DNA from: Anaspis maculata
Taxonomy: Eukaryota; Arthropoda; Insecta; Coleoptera; Scraptiidae
Direction of reading: 5' to 3'
Length of the DNA stretch: 64,000 bases
Assembly (NCBI GenBank): GCA_949128115.1
Contig: OX421966.1
Span: 58,711,416-58,775,415 of the forward strand
In this document: positions 56,871 to 64,000 of the stretch, one piece after another
Position numbering within the stretch: the stretch's first letter is position 1
How the letters are laid out: each line of letters starts with the position of its first letter
Program-made: the position numbers and the translations under genes
The notes under the pieces: model-generated
What the model was told of the DNA's origin: nothing
The model's input: the letters and a program-made list of their open reading frames with translations, nothing else
The model's database searches: none

Positions 56871-59800
56871 TTCTCGGTTTTTCATGCTCTTCCGCTCTTA
56901 TGCTTCTAGCTTCCTATTGTTTTTCAGTTCACCTCAACCTGATCTGCGTGTTTATCTACCTTGACTTGATCTGGCGAAGAAATAGTAACCTGGAGGAATC
57001 TACATGAATAGATCTGACCTAAGCTCGATTCAAATGAGTAGGTACCGCTTTGATTGCCTCTTTAAATATTATACAGATCCGCTTCGCTACCAAATCAAGC
57101 CTTAATTTGAACAGTTTTAATGCCTAAAACTCGATCAAGTTTTGTGTAATCGCTTCCATTTAAGTACCTTCCTATAGCTGCCACTAACCGAAAGATACCC
57201 GCTAGAGATTTGATGAAATTCATTAGTGGTTTCTCATGCGACAGACGACGCGATTCCGCAACAAATTTACGTTCTTCCTCGTTTGCATAATATACAATTC
57301 ACTTGAAATCCCTCGCGTGATGAGCTCCGAAGACGATAAGAACTCCACAAGAAGAGACCGAGAGCCGCGAAGGTCGTTTACTTTTATTTATTCAAACTAC
57401 CGTGGATTTGATAAATCCTCATGGCTCAGCGCGACTCACACATTAAAGTACCGTTTCGCTCGGTGTATTTAAAACGAAAGAAAAGTCAACGATGAGTGTT
57501 AACACCACTGGCACCGGGGGCCATGGGCGCAATAAAACCGCAAAAATGCGAGAGACATTTCTCTCTAATTAAGAAATTAAAGGAAAGTAAAAAATAAAAA
57601 AGCGGTTGGTATGAGCACGCGCTTTTATTGGCGTGTTATCGGTGGAAAGTACTAAAATCCTGACCAATTAGAGGCTTCGCCAGACATTCCTTGTCTCTCT
57701 TGGAAAAAAGCTCCAATTCAGGACCGCACACCGTAACTTTGTGCCGCCAGTTTTTGTACGGCACACACCTAATGCTTTTTCTTTTTGACTCCATTACACG
57801 GATGATTACTGTATTAGGTACTTATACGCTTGTATACAGTGTGTCCAGGTCCAGCTTCGAACCAACACTTTGTCATTATTCCGAGATAGGTACAAAGATT
57901 GTGGTCGAATCAAGAAAGTTTAGTTTCGTCTTGCACCAATTATACGCAATAGATACTCCACCCACCTTAATCCGCAATTACGCCCGTGGTACATGCAATG
58001 TTTTATTTACTACAGCCCCCCTTCTGCTACCTCACATATTGTTGTCAGTTTCACGCAACTGTTTGATCTTATGTCAAAGGCAAAAAACACAGCCTCCACG
58101 TGGTGACACACTGTATAACGCTATCTATACGCGCTAATTTCCAACATGAATTATCTCGATTTTTGCGGCAAAAAATATGCTTTGCGTTAACTAAAAGTAC
58201 TCGCTCAGGCCAGATTCCGCCTTTTTTGAGGCGGGTGGTCTCTTGAATGCCGCATTATAGGTCTCTGCTCAAATTACACGACGTGAAGCGGAAATATCAT
58301 ATGGCATGGCATGAATGGCACTCTGTCAAATTAAGTGAGAGGGCATGAATAAATGCTAACTAAAAAAAAAGAGCACGGGGTATCATTACAATGATACAAT
58401 TATAAAGTCGTGTGTGAATGAGAACCGCACACACAAAGTTCCAGTTAACAGGTAGGTATAATGATATGATTGGGCCGTGTTTATGAATTTTAATTGTGTG
58501 TTGTGACAAGGAAGCCTCAACGTGTCACTTATGTTCCGTATGCGGTACCTAATTAAATGTGATTGTACTTTCTGGATTTGGATCGCTAGATTTGTTATTT
58601 TCTTCGCATTCTGATTCTATTTTTTTTGTTTTACCTTTATTCATTATTCCGTTATAATTTGTCCTATTTTCACCATTTATAAGTACAAGAAATAAAATTT
58701 TGTTTGAAATATTTATCATGAATTTTGCTATAATTATTGTACGCTTGGTAATCAAATCATTTATCTGCAGTCAATAATACATTGTTCATGTTCATGTTAT
58801 TGATACTTTTTTCTTCTTGCAGGTACTTTCCATTTTACAATTCTCTGGATAATTCAGGAGCGAAGTTACCAGTGGGTCTCTTGTGGTTCTCGAACAGGTA
58901 AATTCAATATCAGCGTAAGAGAAAGGCGCAAATCATCATTCTACTCAAGTTTTGCCGAAAACCAGAGTCAATATATCTAACACAAAAATACGAACATTGA
59001 CTCTGAAAATTTAAGCTGTCAACTTTTGACAGGAACGTTCTATTTTATAATTTTTCTTGTCCACTTGGCATATTTGCTTTTTGATAAATGAACCCTCAAA
59101 ATGCAATACACGTTTTCAATTTGCCTTTTCAGTTTTGGGAGACAGAAAACTCGACGGCGTTTCAAAGTCATTTCTTGGAATTTTGACGTTTATGACGTTT
59201 TGTTTTGACAACTTGGTGAAATTTTGCTGAAAAAGTAGAGCAGCAGCTAGTTTAAAATCACTCATTTATCATGTGGGGGAAGCCACTGCAGCCACCCAAA
59301 CCATTTTCAACGGACAAAGCATTTTGTATGTGTGACAGTTGATTTTAATATACTCCGCCGTAGGCCTAGCCACCACCGCATGCGGCGTACCCTTAGTCAC
59401 CACTGTGACGAGCTGTCGTCATTGAAAAAAAAAATTGAACCATCTCTACATGGTTTTTTACGGCGTAAAACATGCACAGTGGAATTAAATCAGAAAGTCG
59501 GTAGCACCTACAAAATAGGTTGTTGATGGCATTTTTCCTTTTTCGAATGAAGTGTCATGTGTCAACACATGACCTTGACGATCCGTCGTTACCCGTTACT
59601 CCACGTTAGAAAGAGACTACGAGAAATTGGAAACCCTAATACGCGCAATTATTATGACGTCAAAACGTGGGTTTTGTATGAGAACAACGAACACGTAAGT
59701 TGGTAACACTTCTTGTCAAAGTGACAGCCAATGGAATATTTGCGGATCAATAGATACAACGACCTTCCTGTAGGGTGTTCCGTAACCAAAAAGGCCTTCG

Positions 59801-60013
59801 AGGGTGAGATAATGCTGGTTAAATACATTTTACATTTTATTTGACAACTGCAGTGAAGAATGTGGGAAGGGGAGAGGGTGGAAATCAGGAGTGACAGTGA
59901 GTGCTGCCAACCTAGCAGAGATTGTTTTCATACAAAACTCAACTTTTGAGGTCATCACTAATTGAGCGTATTAAAGGAGATAGACGATCTGCCCCTGGTA
60001 TTATGCAACCGCT
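56871..60013. other. Unassigned sequence
   Basis: The largest frame is 148 codons (57691-58137, +). It contains a hydrophobic stretch and many Ser/Leu, with no known domain. Its region has tatacagtgtgtcca (57834) facing tgacacactgtata (58102), so it may itself be a diverged inverted-repeat element. A 64-codon frame at 59332-59526 is also unrecognised. No RNA gene was seen. Confidence 0.35.
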
Positions 60014-60244
60014 AATGGCGGCTTTGCAGAACTTCGTATGTCGGCGGCGACAGTGTCGCTAGCCAATAAAATTCAATCTGGCTGTATTCCCCTACCTCCC
60101 TCCATATCATTCTCGCGACACGAGTTTCTATCGTCGTGTCGCTCAAATTATTCAAATAGGTACAGTTGGTGTCACCAGATTTTAACGAAGGAGTAAGGGG
60201 GGGGATTGTCGACGGCGACATGCGAAGTTCTGAAAAGCCGCCAT
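60014..60244. mobile_element. Hairpin MITE with ATGGCGGC ends, copy 2
   Basis: Ends atggcggctttgcagaactt and aagttctgaaaagccgccat. The same family as 41874-42059, with the acttcgtatgtcg and cgacatgcgaagt arms kept and a 45-bp longer middle. Confidence 0.8.
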
Positions 60245-61114
60245 AAGACATTTAAACTACATAATTTGACGGATGTATCACCAGTGCCGCGCGTTTCTTC
60301 GCAACTGTCACTTGTCAGACATAAATTTTGTGTTTATTCGAGGTTGTATCTACTCTACCTACGGTAGTCTGAATAACTCCCTGTTATGGCAGCCGCGGTG
60401 GTAAAAAGCCATTTGAACCGCAAAATTCTGGAGAAATTGGCTCTTCGCGCAATTTATCTCCAGTACTTTCTATCGCCAACAAAACGACATTTTATTTCCA
60501 GTGCCGGCGTCTGTTTAGTGACGATTGTAGAGAGACCATTTTCATTGGAATAGTGTATTGCATTTTGTTCTTCGAAGTTTTGTCCAAATTTTTCATCAGT
60601 GATAACTTAAGGGGTACCTAACCTAACTCTCTTCAGTAAACCTGGAATTTGAAGCAAATAACCTACACAAGTTCCACAATCTTCAATAATCTGCACGACA
60701 TATGGTTGAGTTTCGATTTTCAAAAATAATAGGGGTTGCGCTATCGCTTTGACATTGACAGGAACCTCAACGTCAAGTGATTGACGGTTGGATGATTGTG
60801 ATATAGACTTACCACTTTCCTTGCCGAAATAACATTGATTTTGTGAATTAGATACACACCATTTGAAAAAAATGCAAAATTGACCCTACAAAATCACTAA
60901 CGGCTCAATTTTAAGCCGGATGGCGTAAAGTTGCGGCAGTGCAAATTGCCAAATACAGCGGCCTGATTGGCTGAAATGGATTGTTTTGCGCCGTTTTCAT
61001 GATGATCTAACGCAATTCTGGATGCAAGACGAGCTTGAAATTGAGTCCTCAGACGTGGCCATCGGACCTTTTGCTATTGTTACGTATTTAATCAATATAT
61101 ATAATAAAAGTAAG
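60245..61114. other. Unassigned sequence
   Basis: No gene was recognised. It leads into the tandem array that starts near 61115. Confidence 0.4.
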
Positions 61115-61700
61115 TGCCAAATCTTTGTGCCGCTAAAACTCAGAAACGAGTACCGCTACGATCAAGGGAGTTATATGGTTTGGTAGCCCTATATCCCCCA
61201 TCGATGAAGAAGGTTTCCGTTTTTACCTAAAGGGCGTGCTTTTGAAGATATAAGGGCTGGAAATTTTTAGCTCTCTAGAAATGTCTAGAATAGTCCAGAA
61301 CTTTCGAGAGTATTCGAGATCATTCAACAACATTCCAGAATGTTTCGGTATGTTCTGGAATGTTCGGAAATAGTCTTCAACGTTCGAATAATAAAAGAAA
61401 GTGTACAGAGGTGCGTGCCGGAACTCAGAAACGAGTCCCAGTAGGATCAAAGAAGTTATATGGTGTGGTAGCCCTCTATGCCCAATCCATGAAGAAGGTT
61501 CTTGGTTTCATTTGAAGGGCGGGTTTTTTTAAAGATAGAAGGGCTGGAACTTTCGCCCTCTAGAATGTCTAGAAAAGTCCAGAACATCCGAAAGTATTCG
61601 AGATCAATCAACAACATTCCAGAATGTTCCGGTATGTTCTACAATATCCTGGAATAGCCTGGAACGTTCGGAAACATCCCGGAACATTCCAGATCATTGT
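61115..61700. repeat. Two tandem copies of an about 290-bp unit at the array's left edge
   Basis: Both copies run from aactcagaaacgagt(a/c)cc through gttatatggt(t/g)tggtagccct and gaagaaggtt to agggctggaa and a TTC/GAA-rich tail. They start at about 61138 and 61422. Confidence 0.8.
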
Positions 61701-62890
61701 GGAACATTCGAGATCATTCTATAACATTCCAGAATGTTCTGGAATTGTCGAGAATAGTCTGGAACGTTCCGGAACATCCCGAAACATTCCAATCCATTGT
61801 GGTACCTACATTCGAGATCGTTCCACAACATTTCAGATTCCAGAACGTTCCGGTACGTTCTAGAATGTTCGAGAATAGTCTGGAACGTTCGAAAACATCC
61901 CGGAACATTCCAGATAATTGCGGAACATTCTAGATTATTCTACAACATTCCAGAATATTCTGGTATGTTCTGGAATGGTCGGGAATAGTCTGGAATGTTC
62001 GGAAACATCCCGAAATATTCCAGATCATTGTAGAGCATTCAAAATCATTCCATAACAGTCCAAAATGTTTTGGTATGTTCTAAAATGGTCGGGATCATCT
62101 AGAACGTTCAAAAACATCCCGGAACATTCCAGATCATTGTAGAGCATTCGTGATCATTTCACAACATTCCAGAATATTCCGGTATGTTCGGGAGTAGTCT
62201 GGAACGTTCTAAAACATCCCAGAATGTTCCATTATGTTCTAGAATGATCGAAAATAGTATGGAACGTTCGGAAACATCCTGGAACATTCCAGATCATTTA
62301 GGAACATTCGAGATCATTCTATCACATTCCAGAATGTTCTAGAATTGTCAGGAATAGTCTGGAACTCCCGAAAACATCCCGGATCATTCAAGATCACTGT
62401 GGAACATTCCAGAACACCCTTGAAAGTTCCTGCAACATTGTGGACCATTCGAAGCCTTTTTGGTGTGAAGCTACCTATTAGTAGAGGTGCAGTACAGAAT
62501 AAGTACAGAATATTCGAGAGTATTCAAGATCATTCCACAACATTCCAGAATGTTCCCGTATGTTCTGGAATGTTTGGAAATTATCTGGAACGTTCGAAAA
62601 CATCTCGAAACATTCCAGATCATTGTGGAACATTCTAGGACACTTTTGAAAGTTTCTGGAACATTATGGACTATTCGAAGCCTTTTTGGTGTGGGGCCAC
62701 CTATTGGTAGAGGTGCAGTACAGAATATTCGAGAGTATTCGAGATCATTCCATAACATTCCAGAACGTTCCGGTATATTCTGGAATATTCAGGAATAGTC
62801 TGGAACGTTCGGCCAGGAACATTCCAGAACACTCTCGAATGTTGTGGATTCTGGAAAGTTGTGGTCCATTCGAAACTTTCTTTTGGTTTG
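61260..62890. repeat. Higher-order satellite of heat-shock-element-like TTC/GAA blocks
   Basis: The array is built from 5-bp blocks nGAAn/nTTCn in alternating orientation, the spacing bound by HSF trimers. Perfect four-block runs include 61727-61744 (ttccagaatgttctggaa), 62327-62344 and 62778-62795. Three-block runs are much more frequent. A larger unit of about 100-120 bp is marked by acatccc(g)gaacattccag-type words at about 61674, 61775, 61896, 62008, 62115, 62275, 62373 and 62599. Open frames across the array in all directions are by-products of the repeat. Confidence 0.9.
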
Positions 62891-62930
62891 AGTGGTGCTA
62901 CCCATTAGTAGGGGTATATAAAGCAAGATC
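62440..62930. repeat. Three copies of a promoter-proximal unit
   Basis: Words of the type ggacCattcgaagcctttttgg followed by ctacctattagtagaggt occur at about 62445, 62668 and 62867. Only the third continues into gtatataaag. The first two read gcagtacagaat there and go back into TTC/GAA blocks. Confidence 0.8.
62915..62923 (+). promoter_or_regulatory. TATA box next to the HSE-like array
   Basis: The word tatataaag follows the last HSE-like blocks by roughly 50 bp. Transcription would start near 62945-62955. HSE plus TATA at this spacing is the layout of inducible hsp promoters. Confidence 0.55.
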
Positions 62931-62981
62931 CGTCGTGGTTTTGAACATCTGTTTCTTGCCAGTTGTTAATGAAAAGTTGAT

Positions 62982-63203
62982 ATGATATACATTTTCCACA
63001 ATGCCCAACGTGGAAGAGGAGATCTTGCCAGTTCTGTTGCAAAATGGCGAAAGAAAAAAACGAACAGCGAAAACATGAGAAAGTCGAAGAGCGCGAAGTA
63101 CGGTAGACGTCCCCAACGAATAAGTAGAATGAGCACCGTTAGATGCAGAGCAGTCACTCATGAAAATATCACCCTACAAAAAGCGCGAGCGAACGAGGAC
63201 TAG
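62982..63203 (+). CDS. Small basic 73-codon frame downstream of the HSE/TATA region
   Basis: It is the first ATG frame after the predicted start of transcription, with a 5' leader of about 35 bases. The peptide is Lys/Arg-rich (KWRKKKTNSENMRKSKSAK, then YGRRPQRISRM) and has no recognised family, signal peptide or membrane segment. A second ATG at 63043 has a better context (gcaaaATGG) and gives a 20-codon Glu/Lys-rich peptide in another frame. It is not an HSP by sequence. The frame ends 35 bases before a LINE insertion, which may have replaced the original downstream gene. It could also be a noncoding transcript. Confidence 0.35.
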   Translation: MIYIFHNAQRGRGDLASSVAKWRKKKTNSENMRKSKSAKYGRRPQRISRMSTVRCRAVTHENITLQKARANED

Positions 63204-63236
63204 GTTTCGCTTAGGGGCCGCTTCCCCGGCGAAAGC

Positions 63237-63237
<1 letters not shown>
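63204..63237 (+). other. GC-rich potential stem-loop
   Basis: The sequence ggggccgcttcccc can fold into a 4-bp GC stem (gggg/cccc) with outer gctt/aagc pairing, right after the stop codon. This could be chance. Confidence 0.25.

Positions 63238-63279
<42 letters not shown>
63238..63279. repeat. (AAT)13 microsatellite, 3' tail of the LINE
   Basis: Thirteen or so aat copies lie at the junction. On the minus strand they form the (ATT)n tail that follows aataaagg of the LINE 3' UTR. Confidence 0.9.
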
Positions 63280-63280
<1 letters not shown>

Positions 63281-63498
63281 CGCCTTTATTTACAATTGCA
63301 TAGCAGCGGAGTTTAGCTAGCGCTATTCTTCCACTCAACTGCTATACAACGACCAAAATACAGTGTCTGGGAGAGTATTGACAGATGGAGTTGAACACAA
63401 TCGTTAATTAATATGAATAAAATCCAAATAGCAACAGACCAGAGATACAACACAATACACAAACTAAACGAAAGAAGGCAGAACACGAGTCACAAGCC

Positions 63499-64000
63499 TC
63501 ACTGTAACGAGAAAAAAATGATCTTGGCTTTTTTTCGGAACTGATCAACACTTAAAGACTTTGGAGAGCAGTTGGGCAGCGTGTTGTAATTGCTTGTCGC
63601 ATTGTAAGTAAATGACTTTCTGAATGAAGATGTTGAATGTTTTGGAAGGCTCAATGTATTCAGGTGGCGAATGTTCAAATCATGTAGTTGACCCCGAGAT
63701 AGAAGCTTTTCTTTTAGATAAGGAGGAGTGGAGGTCCGAAGGACTTTATGTGTGAAAACCGCAATCTGCAATTTAACGCGATTTTCAATATTTAACCAAT
63801 TAAGTTCTTTGATTTTTGCAGAAGTCCTGTCATATCTCCGCAGCCCAAACACAAACCTGCAACAAGAGTTCTGAACCCTTTGAAGGCGAGCTCTATCGAC
63901 AAAGTCCAAGCACGGCGCATAGACGAAATTGCCATATCCTAGATGCGAGAGAACACAAGAATTGCATAAGCTTTTTTCGGAGTTGATGATTTAGGAGGTG
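63499..64000 (-). CDS. Non-LTR retrotransposon ORF2, C-terminal region (partial)
   Basis: The frame is open from the window edge. It reads CVLSHLGYGNFVYAPCLD, then RARLQRVQNSCCRFVFGLRR and KELNWLNIENRVKLQ, and ends with a YNTLPNCSPKSLSVDQFRKK segment. This order (SHLxYG, LQRxQNxCxRF, LxWLxxxxR, NxLP, FKKxL-like) is the standard post-RT region of jockey/CR1/L2-type polymerases. Catalytic domains would lie beyond 64000. No disabling change is seen in the 167 visible codons, so the copy may be young. Confidence 0.85.

Larger units (their letters stand above)
63238..64000 (-). mobile_element. LINE 3' end (jockey/CR1-like), continues beyond the window
   Basis: The minus strand holds an ORF2 C-terminus (63499 to the edge), a 3' UTR of about 220 bp, gtaaataaag near 63290, and an (ATT)n tail. 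The tail marks the insertion point in DNA downstream of the small basic frame. Confidence 0.85.

Noticed and set aside
57691..58137. 148-codon frame as a membrane protein gene
   Set aside because: It has no domain, start context or splice signals, and a facing tatacagtgtgtc/gacacactgtata pair suggests it lies in a diverged inverted-repeat element.
61624..62985. Many 63-103-codon frames with WN-x-PEH and GTF-type repeats on both strands
   Set aside because: They are translations of the HSE-like satellite in all frames. A repeat protein is less likely because both strands are open and the frame is not kept across units.
63204..63237. Histone-type 3' stem-loop after the small basic ORF
   Set aside because: The stem gggg/cccc does not match the histone stem-loop consensus and no purine-rich downstream element is present; the LINE starts immediately after.

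Overview
The window looks like repeat-rich, AT-rich arthropod DNA, most likely from an insect. It carries LINE 3' ends, a Penelope-type reverse transcriptase fragment, tRNA-derived SINEs, TA-flanked fold-back transposons, and splice and poly(A) signals of metazoan type. The frequent short taggtacctac words recall sternorrhynchan or lepidopteran genomes, but that is only an impression. There are no operons, rRNA genes or CRISPR arrays, and no complete conserved protein-coding gene could be recognised.

Layout. Bases 1-780 hold a weak THAP-like ORF. Bases 985-14009 are mostly large fold-back (long inverted repeat) elements, several inserted in one another. A tRNA-SINE with a 10-bp target duplication lies at 14117-14462. 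At 14946-16877 a truncated LINE sits between two 455-bp direct repeats. At 17012-24021 two related 1.1-kb fold-backs in inverted orientation flank a 2.6-kb segment with a 175-codon ORF, followed by a 2.2-kb palindrome built from a degenerate minisatellite. A candidate exon with strong splice signals is at 24693-24795 on the minus strand. Bases 25936-28776 hold hairpin elements and a minisatellite. Bases 28915-32720 are a minisatellite plus a 260-bp tandem array, invaded by a Harbinger-like element. Bases 34546-39830 hold an unrecognised ORF and a 22-bp-type minisatellite split by a nested fold-back.

From 40 to 61 kb the sequence is more mixed: hairpin MITEs, a possible first exon at 45537-45648, a MITE with an empty-site paralog, a Penelope remnant and dispersed repeats.

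The most striking region is 61120-63240. About 1.6 kb is a higher-order tandem repeat made of alternating TTC and GAA blocks spaced exactly like heat shock elements. It ends in a unit with a TATA box (62915-62923), followed by a short basic ORF (62982-63203) and then a LINE 3' end. This has the architecture of a heat-shock promoter whose HSF-binding region has grown into a satellite. Function is not shown by sequence alone.

A second theme is the 9-bp core TACAGGGTG. It recurs about 25-30 times, usually as facing pairs inside fold-back elements whose other sequence is unrelated.
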